In this document: positions 11,541 through 21,171 of the stretch, one piece after another
Layout: the number at the start of each line of letters is the position of its first letter
Position numbering within the stretch: the first letter of the stretch is position 1
DNA from: Adiantum capillus-veneris
Taxonomy: Eukaryota > Streptophyta > Polypodiopsida > Polypodiales > Pteridaceae
DNA length: 64,000 nt
Direction of reading: 5' to 3'
Assembly: GCA_014529385.2 (NCBI GenBank)
Contig: CM043959.1
Coordinates: 51,955,753-52,019,752 of the forward strand
Notes under the pieces: model-generated
The model's input: the letters and a program-made list of their open reading frames with translations, nothing else
The model's database searches: none
What the model was told of the DNA's origin: nothing
Made by a program: the position numbers and the translations under genes

Positions 11541-12420
11541 TACCTCAAAAGGTGCTTTTCCCATGGAGGTATGTACAGTGTTATTGTAGGCATACTCCAC
11601 TAACGGTAAGTACTTCTCCCATTGGGACCTTTGATCTACTTCCATTACGTAGGCTTTTAGTAGATCAAGAATTATTAGGTTAGCTATTTCACTTAGGCGA
11701 TCCGTTTGCGGGTAATAAGACAAAGAGAAATTTAGCCTTGTCCCTAAATTCTCAAAGAGACCCTTCCAAAAATTATTGGTCATTCTAGGATCTCTATCGG
11801 ACACTATGGACATAAGCAAGCCATGATACTTGAAAATTTGTGATATGAAGAGGGTTACCATTTGATGGGCTTTGATAGTCTTTTTGACAGGTATAAAATG
11901 AGCTTGTTTGCTGAACCTATCTACTATCTTCCATATTCCCATATTCCCATGGATAGACTTAGGCAATCCAAAGATAAAATACATTGGATATCCTCTCCCA
12001 TGGTGAATTAGGGATTGGCAAAGGTTGAAGCAATCCGGGTTGCTTCCCTCTATCAAAGTTAGTCTTTTGGCATACCACACATTTAGAAACATACTTTTGT
12101 ATGTTTGATTTCATGGTAGGCTAATAGAAATATGTTTCAATCCCTTTTAGGGTAGAATGAATCCCTCTATGCCCCGCATAAAGAGGACCATGGGATTCAT
12201 ACATTACTTTTTCACGTAGTGAGTTAGTAACGCATATTATATTACCATAGAGAAGATAACCATCTTGTAAGGTAAATGTTTCCTCTTTCTTCCCTAATGC
12301 AAGGGCTGAAATCAAATCTCTAAAATTGGGATCAATAGCATATTCATCTATCATAGAAGATAGATCATTGTGAGTTGCTATGGAAACCGCATTCACTCTC
12401 GGCCGTCTTGAGAGTGCATT
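11484..12420 (-). pseudogene. Integrase zinc-binding and catalytic core of chromovirus B
   Basis: The upstream part (12396-12121) holds the integrase N-terminal motif ESHGPLYAGHRGIHSTLKGI with its H...H pair. The core is the 202-codon ORF 12092-11484. The first catalytic aspartate (normally DF..GLP) reads YFIFGLPKS, so it is lost. The second is present in VSDRDPRM. The third motif is a degraded QTDRLSEIANLI that keeps an E. Downstream, YAYNNTVHTSMGKAPFEV is typical of plant gypsy integrases. At least one stop separates the zinc part from the core. The protein would be inactive. Confidence 0.8.
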
Positions 12421-12422
12421 GG

Positions 12423-13160
12423 CTATTGATTATGCTTGTCAGCAATGTGAGAAATATGAAAATGAAATTGCAAAAGGAAATTTGCCCACCTCATTTGTTT
12501 GTCGGAGAGCTTGGTCTGCATCATGAAGTACTTAAGACTTTGGTGATCTGTCCGCAGAATGAAAGGAGTCCCCAATAAATGAGGCTTCCATGAGTCTAAG
12601 GCATGTACAACTGCAAGGAGTTCCTTTTCATATATGCCTAGAGTTTGCTCAATAGGGTCGAGCCTTTGACTTTTGTAGGCTATGGCATGCCCTTCTTGGA
12701 GCAAAACAGCTCCAAGGAAATCACCACAAGCGTCACATTGGAGCTCAAATGGCTTTGAGAGATCCAAAAGTGTAAGCAGAGGTTAAGAGGTAAGCTTTTC
12801 GAAATCATTGTTCTCCTTGGCAAACCATGTATACCTAACATTTTTCTTTGTTAGGTCATGTAATGGTCCTGCTATTAGTGAGAACTTCTCTATGAAGCGT
12901 CTATAGTATGCCCACATACCCATAAAGCTTCTTAGTTCATGAAGATTCCTTGGTTTAGGCCATCCTTTAATTACCTCTACTTTTGTTGGATCCATTTGGA
13001 TGCCATCTTGAGAGATAATGTGACCTAAATACTGAATCCTTGTAAGAAAAACGCACTTTTATTTTGATTAACATAAAGTTGATTCTCTTTTAAGATTTGA
13101 AATATTACCTGGAGGTGTTGCTTGTGTTCATCTAATGAATTAGAGTAGATGATGATATCA
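12423..13160 (-). pseudogene. RT C-terminus and RNase H of chromovirus B
   Basis: The RT catalytic block is out of frame with the preceding ORF: FFDDIIIYSNS at about 13160-13130 replaces the usual YVDD. The RT thumb and connection follow at 12995-12783 (DPTKVEVIKGWPKP, LRSFMGMWAYYRRFI). RNase H is the 114-codon ORF 12767-12423 with D in LQCDACGDF, E in IYEKELLAVVHALD and D in RTDHQSLKYF. It degrades template RNA during reverse transcription. Stops at both joins mark decay. Confidence 0.8.
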
Positions 13161-14801
13161 TCAAAGAACACTCCAGTAAAGGTTCAGTGAGGCCTGGAAT
13201 AGCTTCTCCATCAAGCGGTTAAATGTGGCTCGTGCATTGGTCAAGCCAAAAGGCATGACTATATATTCGTAAAGACCAAACGTAGTGCAAAATGTGGTCT
13301 TTACAATGTCTTGATCAACTATCCTTATTTGATGGTAGCCACTTTTTAGGTCAATTCTACTAAAGTAGGTTGACCCTTGTAGCTTATCAAATAGGTCTTC
13401 TACCCGTGGAACGGGAAACCTATTTTTAATAGTGATCCTATTTAGTGCTCTATAGTCGACACACATACAATATGTGCCGTCTTTCTTTTGCACTAATAGC
13501 ACGGGTGAACAAAATGGAGATGAGCTAGGCCTAACCATGCCCTTCTCAACTAACTCATGCACTTGCTGCATAATCTCCTCTTGTTGAGCTTGAGAAACTT
13601 TGTAAGGAGGTTTATAAGGCGGTGAAATTCCTAGAAGAAGTTCAATTGCATGGTCATCATTGCCTCGTTTAGGAGGTAGTTCACAAGGGATGTCGTCAAT
13701 AAAAACATCTTGAAACCCCTTCAGAAAATTGGATAACTCTAATTCCTTGTGATTGTTTATATTTTCTTTTGCTAAAGCATTAGGTTCATTTTGAGAATCT
13801 TTAACAAAAATCATGTACACAGAAATAGAGCTCTTTATTGACTTATTGAAAGCTTGCGTATGTACAATGGGTATGGTGTTACCCAACTCCTTAGCATCTA
13901 TGTACATATCCTTTTCCCTGAACCTAAAGTAGATTCTCCTTTCAGGGAATTTAATATTAGCAGCCATGCAATCAAACCATGGTGCCCCTAGGATTACATC
14001 CTCATGCTTGAGAGAAGAGATAAAGACATCCTCTTTGTCCACATAGCTTTGGACATGGAGCCTCAATTTCCCAATTAAGGGAGTGACTGAAGCTTCTTGC
14101 CCCTTGAAAGCACCATCGGCGGGTAGCACATCTCCCATATCATAGGCTTGGATGCCTAGCTTGGTGGCCAACTCTGTGGATATGAAATTGTGAGTAGAAC
14201 CAGGGTCAAAGAGAATAAAAGCATCATGTTCTCTTACCTTTCCCCAAGCATGGCATAGAGGAGATCCTTTGTGGTGAGCTTCCTCTTCTTGGATTTCAAC
14301 CAAGGTAGCTCTAGGAGGTTCATGGCGGGTGTTCTTTTGGGGACAAGCGTGGTACGCATGCCCTTGCTCACCGCACTTGAAACAACGGTTATCCTTGTGA
14401 TAACTCTCAAGCTCTTCAGGAGAGAGTTTATTTTTGCCTTTGCAAACTCCCTTCTCCTTAGCTTTGTTGTTATTGGAATTTCCCTTCGAAGACTTTTGGA
14501 CATTGTCCTTCCCCTTAGGCTCATTGGAACCCTTTTTTTCCGTGGGCTTAGGATTTCTCGTAGCCCCTGTTTGGAAATTGATTCCAGAAGCCACCATAGT
14601 ATGGTGTATAACCGTAGATATGGTGCGTGGCCTTTGGGACTTGACATACTCTGCCATTTCTTTAGTTAAGCCTGCAAAAAATTGTTGTTTTTCTCTCCAA
14701 AATCCATATTTTTGAATATAGTGTCTTTGAGATGTAAGTCCCAAAACTTGTCTACATATTTGTGAATGGATTTTTAGGGAGAGAGCTTCAAGCTTCACCA
14801 T
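13161..14801 (-). CDS. Gag C-terminus, protease and RT N-terminal part of chromovirus B (546 codons)
   Basis: A single open frame of 546 codons. Residues 40-75 are gag (QQFFAGLTKEMAEYVKSQRPRT), 90-125 is a lysine-rich linker, and 140-153 is a zinc knuckle CFKCGEQGHAYHAC (CX2CX4HX4C). Near residue 199 the protease motif is LFDPGSTHNF, with P replacing the S/T of DSG, followed later by VILGAPWF. RT begins about residue 410 with KGMVRPSSSPFCSPVLLVQKKDG and continues through [10 protein letters not shown] and MPFGLTNARATFNRLM. A frameshift ends it just ahead of the catalytic FFDD. Gag and pol are fused in one frame, as is common for plant chromoviruses. The protease change and frameshift argue against activity. 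Confidence 0.85.
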   Translation of the reverse strand: MVKLEALSLKIHSQICRQVLGLTSQRHYIQKYGFWREKQQFFAGLTKEMAEYVKSQRPRTISTVIHHTMVASGINFQTGATRNPKPTEKKGSNEPKGKDNVQKSSKGNSNNNKAKEKGVCKGKNKLSPEELESYHKDNRCFKCGEQGHAYHACPQKNTRHEPPRATLVEIQEEEAHHKGSPLCHAWGKVREHDAFILFDPGSTHNFISTELATKLGIQAYDMGDVLPADGAFKGQEASVTPLIGKLRLHVQSYVDKEDVFISSLKHEDVILGAPWFDCMAANIKFPERRIYFRFREKDMYIDAKELGNTIPIVHTQAFNKSIKSSISVYMIFVKDSQNEPNALAKENINNHKELELSNFLKGFQDVFIDDIPCELPPKRGNDDHAIELLLGISPPYKPPYKVSQAQQEEIMQQVHELVEKGMVRPSSSPFCSPVLLVQKKDGTYCMCVDYRALNRITIKNRFPVPRVEDLFDKLQGSTYFSRIDLKSGYHQIRIVDQDIVKTTFCTTFGLYEYIVMPFGLTNARATFNRLMEKLFQASLNLYWSVL

Positions 14802-15734
14802 TTGGTGAGTACTTTTTCTTTGACATCGGTAGCCAAAAACTGTTTCATGATGGAAGCTTTAAAGCTTTCCATGGTCGTGGAGCTTCACCGTTTGCCCATA
14901 GGCTAGACCACCATTTCTTGGTGGACTTTTTGAAAATGCATAGCTACATGGCGTACCTTAGAGGACTCTGTGAAACTGTCATCTCCAAATTCCGCATTGA
15001 ATTGTTGGATGAAAGCCAAGACTTTGTCTGTAGCACCAAGGTGCCATCGTAGGTAAGGAAAGATATGCTCTTTCCTCCCTCTTTGAACTTCTTGAGCTTG
15101 GACGATCTCTTCCACGCGGCATAGGATTTCCTATGGCCTCTTATGTTTTATGGTTCAAAAGTTGCACCATCGCTTTTTTCAAAAGATGAAGAATTTGAGA
15201 AAGATGGAGAAGAGGGTGACCTCTTTCTCACCTTTTTCTTCTCTTGGTTTTGGTCATCCCTCTTTGAATTATAGTGTGGAGAAGTGTGCGATGGTCTTCT
15301 CCGTTTAGGAGGTGATGGAGAGCGTTTTTCCCACCGTCTTTGTGGAGCCATCTCCACCGAGGTGGCAAGAGACTCACTTCCTTCTCGTTCCTTTGGTGGG
15401 GGATCTTGAATTGTCCTTTGGGAAGGAGATGCGTCATCAAGAAGCAAATTTTTGAGCCTTTCGTATGGATCCTCTTCTTCTTCCCGAATTGGAGAGAGGC
15501 CTATTTTGTAAGTATCACAAGGAGGCTTCCTAGGTACTCTCTCGTCATGGTGCGGAGCTTGGAGAATCCCATGAGCACGAAGATGCCGTTGCACTTCACT
15601 TTGGATGGATGGATTTCCCATGGCTTGTTGAAGCCTAGAAACAAGGTAGTTGTGCGCTCCTTGCCGCACTGTCGAAGCAAGGGACTTGCCGATACACCGT
15701 GTGCGAGCCACAAATAGCTCCGAGCACACAACAA
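14762..15734 (-). pseudogene. Gag N-terminal region of chromovirus B
   Basis: The ORF 15729-15148 has a plausible internal start at MGNPSIQSEV (about 15620). It is followed by a serine/arginine/proline-rich segment (SPSPPKRRRPSHTSPHYNS) and a serine-rich end. After a stop, 15115-14903 encodes the gag core: LGATDKVLAFIQQFNAEFGD and SSKVRHVAMHFQK. The remaining gag passes by frameshift into the large ORF below 14801. The first codons from 15729 may be leader and not gag. Confidence 0.65.
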
Positions 15735-15769
15735 GACTAATCTAGCAAGCTCAAAAGAGGGCTATGGTG

Positions 15770-16245
15770 TGTCACTCACCGCTCTATGCTCCTGTCGTGG
15801 AGGATTCCTCGCCGCGATGAAGAAGAAGTTGCAGTCGTGCCGCGCTCAACCGCTTCGCCGCCGTTGTGCCTTCGTAATGCTCGATCGCACACACACTCTC
15901 CCTCTCTCTCTCTCTCTCACATACACACACACACACGAGGAGGTGAGAAAGAAGAAGATGGATATGGAGATGGAGATGGAGCAAGAGCACTCTTCTATTG
16001 CACAAATGAGAGAATAAGTGAATTTTAGGTTTAGTTGGCTTTTATATGAGCTCACCCCATTCACACTTGGGCGCCCATGCTTAGCCAACTAATCCCTTGA
16101 ATGTCCCAGTTAGAGTGCGCCTCTCATGGGCGATCACTCTTACCCTTTTCCTATTGGTCCAACAAGCCCGATACCTGACTCTACCAAATACATAATACAC
16201 GTCCGTCGTAGGTGATGGGGTGTTCGTGAGCCGTGAGGGTTAACA
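15770..16245 (-). mobile_element. Putative LTR of element B with TATA box
   Basis: On the minus strand TGTTAACCC begins at 16245, directly after a purine-rich AGGAAGGGGGG tract (16259-16249). A CATATAAAAGCC TATA box lies at 16050-16038, and gag of element B starts about 300-400 bp downstream. This is the expected 5' LTR position. The right boundary is a guess. A (TC)n/(AC)n microsatellite (15889-15937) lies inside. No second copy was found near 10 kb by eye. Confidence 0.4.
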
Positions 16246-16570
16246 TGCCCCCCTTCCTGATGTAGATTCCGTTCTCGGAAGCTATTGAGTTGAAGCTCGT
16301 TCGTCGAGGTGGAAGAGCATTTGAGATGAATGTCCTTAGTCTTCTTCAGTCACTGCAAAATCAAACAACATTGGCACAGTAATTGCATTCTCATAAGTGA
16401 TTAAAAAGCATATGCAGTTTTAGGTAGACACATTGATTGGTAAAAGAATTTCAAACAATTTGTCAGCAATGAACATTAAATTGCAATGTAATCAAATGCA
16501 TAAACAGATGTAAAGGTAAAAAATTAAACAAGTTTGGGGTCGCTAATTTGACTGCACTCCCCCTAGAGAG
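16246..16570 (-). promoter_or_regulatory. Purine tracts next to TG dinucleotides (PPT-like)
   Basis: Two minus-strand polypurine tracts flank this non-coding piece: CTAGGGGGAG followed by TG near 16560-16555, and AGGAAGGGGGG followed by CA-TG at 16259-16245. Such tracts prime plus-strand DNA synthesis just ahead of a 3' LTR. Which one served element C is unclear, because a third lies at 17232-17221. Confidence 0.35.
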
Positions 16571-17029
16571 TCAAGGGAATAGGATATTGTAGAGGTTGGG
16601 GGGAAACCCCAAGGCTAAACCCCTATCCTCGTCGTCGAGATAAACAAAGTCATCATCCATGAGACCATATGTGCCATCCGTGTAGTCGTGTAAATTTTCT
16701 TCTTCATCATAGGTGCCCATGCTTACTAAGAAGGTCACTAGACGCCTATAGTCATCTTGGTCAAAAGGGTAGGCTTGTGCAATGGGAGAAACGCTCTCTA
16801 CTAAGTATGGATCAGACGTGGTCAAGAGACGTATCAACCATTCTAACTCCTCAAAATTCCTCTCACATGCTAGCGTACCTATCAAATCCCATTCACATGC
16901 AAGCACTGGAAAGACCATGTGAAATATTTGTGAAAAGTAACGAGCGTACCTCTCACCCAAGGCAGGAGTGGATGACTCTAGCGTACTAGCCATATCTGTA
17001 CATGCAAATAGATGATGGTTAGAGTGCAA
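16571..17029 (-). CDS. Unidentified acidic 152-codon ORF between an LTR-type TATA box and a PPT-like tract
   Basis: I do not recognise this protein. The ORF is uninterrupted. An internal ATG at codon 13 (MASTLESSTPALGER) may be the true start, since a TGTACAG acceptor-like sequence lies just before it. The N-terminal half is hydrophobic/aromatic (YFSQIFHMVFPVLACEWDLIG, RNFEELEWLIRLL) and the C-terminal third very acidic (EEENLHDYTDG, DDDFVYLDDEDRG). It ends ALGFPPNLYNILFP. It sits about 100 bp downstream of a TATATATAAAGCC box on the same strand, and a PPT-like tract follows the stop. It may be an accessory gene of element C or chance; no membrane segment or catalytic motif is evident. Confidence 0.4.
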   Translation of the reverse strand: MHSNHHLFACTDMASTLESSTPALGERYARYFSQIFHMVFPVLACEWDLIGTLACERNFEELEWLIRLLTTSDPYLVESVSPIAQAYPFDQDDYRRLVTFLVSMGTYDEEENLHDYTDGTYGLMDDDFVYLDDEDRGLALGFPPNLYNILFP

Positions 17030-17127
17030 ATATTACAAGGGTCGTGTTCTTGTGCATAATTTGTTTTTATGATTTGTGTTATGGATCTTGCTCTTTTACT
17101 TTTTTATCTTGTTTTTGTGAGTATAAG

Positions 17128-17232
17128 GCTTTATATATACATTCCCTAAGATCGGAGATTAAGAGGTCAGGGAGAAAGGTTGAGAGGGAAGCAAGTGAAT
17201 GATGGATGTTCACAAACACTCCCCCCCTTCCT
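17128..17232 (-). promoter_or_regulatory. Polypurine tract, LTR start and TATA box of element C
   Basis: Minus strand: GGAAGGGGGGG (17231-17221), then AG, then TGTTTGTGAAC from 17218, a candidate 3' LTR start. TATATATAAAGCC at 17140-17128 would be the LTR promoter. The order pol, PPT, TG, TATA is what a 3' LTR should show. Confidence 0.5.
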
Positions 17233-17429
17233 TGGGTAGATCATACTATTTGAAATGGTGTCGTCACCCTTTGAAACCAATTGTTCCACTTGGTAATAGG
17301 TGAGGATTTTTGCCAGTAGTTTTCTATTACCCTAGGTGCCTCGTCAAGTTGCAAGGGTGGTAAGATAATCTCCCAGGATCGAACTTGAAGTGGTTCATCA
17401 GGTGATTCTTGAACACGGGGAGGTGTGGA

Positions 17430-18558
17430 TTATTTTGTAGCTTCATGGAGGTCCATTACTATAGATGGAGGCTGTGTAGAAGCTTTTACCTCTATGGATG
17501 TATTACATGAGGAGCTAGAAGCTTCATGGAATTCCCCCCTTCCTGAGCTAGGTGGAATAAATTGGTTTTGCCTTGGAGCCCAAACTAGCTCTGGACTAGG
17601 TGTGTAGCATTCTGTGATCTTTCCCTTCCCATGGTCTGCCATTGGCTTTAGCGTTACACTGTTTGACTCATATGGGTTTGTTGTCGATAGGGAAGGACAC
17701 ATTTTACGTTTAGGTACCCAAATTTGCTCATTTCCATCATAGTAGCCTTGGGCTTCTAATAGTTGTTTTGGAATCCATCGTGATTTGGTCTTGACTCTCC
17801 TAGGGCGCGCTCTTGGTTTTCCCAGGAAATTTTTTCTTGGAATGGATGGGAGGGTTGAGGTAGTTGGAAGTAAGGCCTTGGGGACCCATTGATATGTACT
17901 CTTAGGTCGTGCAGGTTGAGTACTTGCAATATTACTGCTTGCTGCAACTACAAGTGTTGAAGTGCTAGGTTCATGGGTAGCAGGCAAAGACGAGTTAACC
18001 ACCTTGGCTTGTGAATGTTGGCTATCCTTCAACTTTGCTAGAGTTTGCAACGTAGGTGACTTTGCTTGAATGATAGGGATAAGAGTTGGTGGTCGCGTCG
18101 TGACACTAACAATATCCCAATCAATAGTGCATTTGGTTGCCAACATCCACGTGCGTCCCAAGTTTATGTTGCCTTCCATAGCTCCCGCGGGAATGACTAG
18201 AAACCTTTGCACTATGCTTCCATTGTCATAGACAACAGGGGTCTGAAGGACTCCACGCAGTTTTCTTTTTATTAATGCCCTTGACTTGCATCGTACTCGG
18301 GGATAGGGTCGGTTTTCCTAATTGACACCAAAATCCATAGGATAACAAATTGTGTTTAGCTCCCGTATCTAATAAGGCATTGTATAGTACTTTCCCATAG
18401 GGGCTATTTAGCTCAATTGGGTATCGTAGGGGTGGCTCAGATTCTAATGAGTCGTCATCTGTGTCCTCGAAAAATGCTTGCGTGATCCCCAGATTAGCCT
18501 CTCGTTGGCGTCTAAGACGTTGTTGTCGTTCTGGAGCCTCAACTCTTGCTTGGATTTT
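17430..18558 (-). pseudogene. Second retropepsin domain (PR2) with W-x-P-K repeat tail, downstream of integrase in element C
   Basis: Directly after the integrase stop (TAA at 18561-18559) the same frame continues with KIQARVEAPERQQRLRRQRE. About 64 codons later it reaches LYNALLDTGAKHNLLSYGFW, a retropepsin DTGA motif (Asp codon at 18369-18367). After TMQVKGIN the frame shifts. The 260-codon ORF 18212-17430 then supplies the second half: QRFLVIPAGAMEGNINLGRT, with GRTWML in the place of the usual LG.PW. It is followed by a basic tail containing YQWVPK, SRWIPK, QIWVPK and LVWAPR. Pol already has a protease ahead of RT, so this would be a second one, 3' of integrase. The single TAA could be a CAA-to-TAA change, making an integrase-PR2 fusion possible in the parent. 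The tail's function is unknown; nucleic-acid binding is only a guess from its charge. Confidence 0.65.
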
Positions 18559-21171
18559 TTAAAGCTCTGCTTGTTCCTTGGCAGCCTTCTTTTGATGGAT
18601 GGCTTGCAACTCTTCCTGGCTTAGAGGATCATAATATCTTTTGAATTTACTCCCATTAAGGAATCCAATGGTTTCAACTCCATCTAGAGTCTCTACACGA
18701 ATGGTACCTTGCGGGGTAATTTCACACACTCGATATGGTCCCTTACCAGCGTATTTCAATTTCTTCTTTTCATTACGTACCCCGTACATAAGAACTTTAT
18801 CACCAACCTTGATGTCTTTATCCTTTAAATGGCTATCAAACCACTTCTTTCTCCTATCCTTCTCCACTAGAGCATTTCGCACAGCTAATTGCCTCTCTTC
18901 ATCTAGCCTTTCCAGGATATATAATCGCTCCACTAAGGGGTTACCATCCCAACCTTCTTGAGAAGCTACTCGAAGACTAGGAATGACAAACTCCCATGGC
19001 ATAACTGCTTTTTGGCCATACACCATCTTAAACGGTGTGCAATTAATAGCAACTTTATACGCAGTATGATAAGCCCATAAAGCTGATGTAAGCTTTAGGT
19101 CCCAATTAGTGCGATGAGCCTCAACTGTCTTTGTCAAAATGGAGATGAGAGTTTTGTTGGTACTCTTAGCTTGGCCATTTGCTTGGGGATAATAGGGTGT
19201 AGACTTGTGGTGAGATATCATGAAGTTTGATGTGAGTTCTTTTATTACTTCATTTATAAAATGAGTTCCATTGTCACTCACAAGTTCAAAGGGGTATCCA
19301 AAACGTGTGATAATGTTCTCAAAGAGGAACTTAGCTGTTGTTTTTGCATCCGCCTTTCGTGTTGCTTTTGCTTCAGCCCATTTGGTTACATAGTCGATAG
19401 CCACAATGATATATCGTGATTGCGTGTTACGTGCAGCCGGACTAATCGGTCCTACAAATTCTAAGCCCCACTTTTCAAATGGTTGGGTTACCTTGATGGG
19501 ATGTAGAGGCATCCTATCCCTTCTTTGTGGCTTGTTGAAGCGTTGGCATTCATCACATCCCTTTGCAAAAAGTGATGCATCCTTAAACAGAGTGGGCCAC
19601 CAATAGCCTGACTGTAAGATCTTTCGGGCAGTCAAGTTTCCTGAAAAGTGACCACCAGCTACACCCATGTGTGCCTCTTGTAGAATATATAAATACTCAT
19701 CCTCGCGGGCACAGCGTCTAAGAACATCATCTTTTCCTCTCCTATAGAGAGTTCCAGCCAATAAGCAATAGGGTTTGCATTCCTTGATTAATTTTTGAGC
19801 TATATCTTTTCGCAGTTCCTTGGGTGGAAAACCATTAACTAAGAAGTTAACAATCTTTTCACTCCATTCAGGCATTGTCTCAACAATGAACAAAGGAGTA
19901 TCAGGAAATTCATCATCAACCCCCGTAGGAGCTTCGCCATTAGGGATACGAGATAAATGATCCGCCATGACATGTTTCCTCCCATGCCTCACAACAACGG
20001 TGAAGTCAAACTCAAGAAGAATTAACAACCATCGTGTAATTCGACCTGTGGAACATGGCTTGTTTACCAAATATAGCAATGCTTGATGATCAACATAAAA
20101 CACAAACTTGGTAGCAAGAAGGTAATAGCGAAATTTCTTTACTGCGTAAATCATAGCTAGACCTTCGCGCTCTGTAGTAGTGTAGTTCATCTTGGCATCA
20201 TTTAATTGGTGACTTGCAAAGCTAATAGGGTAGTCCAATTTATGTTCTCCTGGTTGAGTTAGAACACACCCAATAGCAAAATTTGATGCATCAATATGCA
20301 CATGAAAAGGTACATTCCAATCGGGTGTTCGCAGGATTGGAGCACTTGTTAGGGCCTTCTTTAATAACTCATAAGATTGATGACATTCTTCCGTCCAGTG
20401 AAACTCGATAAGACTCTTGTACAATGGACGCGCTATCTCGACAAAGTTTAAAATAAATCTTCGATAATAACCAACATGGCCCATAAATCTTTGAACTCCT
20501 TTATAGTTCGTAGGTGGTGGCAAATCGGCAATGGCTTTAATCTTACTCTCATCTGTGGATATTCCGTTCTTGGACACTATATGCCCTAGAATGACTCCAT
20601 GCTTAACCCAAAATTGGCATTTGAAAGGGTTCAATGAGATGCGATAAAATCTGCACCTTTCAAATATTTTTCGTAGGTATAACAAATGCTTGTCCCAAGA
20701 AGAATAAACACAAAGGTCGTCTAGGAAAGCTTCACAAAACTCCCTTAGAAATTCTTTAAACGCAGTGTTTATTAATCGTTGGAATGTAGCAGGTGCATTC
20801 GTTAAGCCAAAAGCCATAACACGAAATGCAAACACTCCAAACTCTGTTATAAAAGCAATTTTAGCTTGGTCCTCTAATGCAATTGTGATTTGATTGTAAC
20901 CAGAGTACCCATCTAAAAAGCTATAAGCTTCCTTGCCCGCAACTCTTTCAAGCACATGTTCTGAATATGGCAAGGGATAATGATCTCTCCTAGTAGCTGC
21001 ATTAACTTTCTTGAGGTCCACGCACACTCTTAGTTTCCTATTCTTTTTTGGCACAATGACTATTGGAGAAACCCATTCTGAGTGCTCAATAGGGTATATG
21101 AATCCACATTGGATAAGTTTTTCAATCTCCTCTTGTACAATTTTGGCGTACTTAGGATTCATTGGATAGGG
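18559..21171 (-). CDS. RT, RNase H and integrase of element C (867 codons, Athila/Tat-like)
   Basis: A long open frame from 21162. RT occupies residues 1-230: RVCVDLKKVNAATRRDHYPL, DGYSGYNQI, FGLTNAPATFQRL and the catalytic FLDDL at 146-150. RNase H spans 285-400 with D291, E331 and D358 in place. The integrase zinc part has H498, H505, C536 and C539. The core spans about 560-700: KWGLEFVGP has E568 where Asp is expected, VSDNG keeps D630, and NGQAKSTNK has K666 where the catalytic Glu is expected. Integrase is therefore probably dead although the frame is open. Upstream, a single TGA at 21174-21172 interrupts the same frame where relatives have Arg. RT motifs (GFIYPIEHSEWVSP) suggest the Athila/Tat side of plant gypsy. 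Confidence 0.9.
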   Translation of the reverse strand, partial: PYPMNPKYAKIVQEEIEKLIQCGFIYPIEHSEWVSPIVIVPKKNRKLRVCVDLKKVNAATRRDHYPLPYSEHVLERVAGKEAYSFLDGYSGYNQITIALEDQAKIAFITEFGVFAFRVMAFGLTNAPATFQRLINTAFKEFLREFCEAFLDDLCVYSSWDKHLLYLRKIFERCRFYRISLNPFKCQFWVKHGVILGHIVSKNGISTDESKIKAIADLPPPTNYKGVQRFMGHVGYYRRFILNFVEIARPLYKSLIEFHWTEECHQSYELLKKALTSAPILRTPDWNVPFHVHIDASNFAIGCVLTQPGEHKLDYPISFASHQLNDAKMNYTTTEREGLAMIYAVKKFRYYLLATKFVFYVDHQALLYLVNKPCSTGRITRWLLILLEFDFTVVVRHGRKHVMADHLSRIPNGEAPTGVDDEFPDTPLFIVETMPEWSEKIVNFLVNGFPPKELRKDIAQKLIKECKPYCLLAGTLYRRGKDDVLRRCAREDEYLYILQEAHMGVAGGHFSGNLTARKILQSGYWWPTLFKDASLFAKGCDECQRFNKPQRRDRMPLHPIKVTQPFEKWGLEFVGPISPAARNTQSRYIIVAIDYVTKWAEAKATRKADAKTTAKFLFENIITRFGYPFELVSDNGTHFINEVIKELTSNFMISHHKSTPYYPQANGQAKSTNKTLISILTKTVEAHRTNWDLKLTSALWAYHTAYKVAINCTPFKMVYGQKAVMPWEFVIPSLRVASQEGWDGNPLVERLYILERLDEERQLAVRNALVEKDRRKKWFDSHLKDKDIKVGDKVLMYGVRNEKKKLKYAGKGPYRVCEITPQGTIRVETLDGVETIGFLNGSKFKRYYDPLSQEELQAIHQKKAAKEQAEL

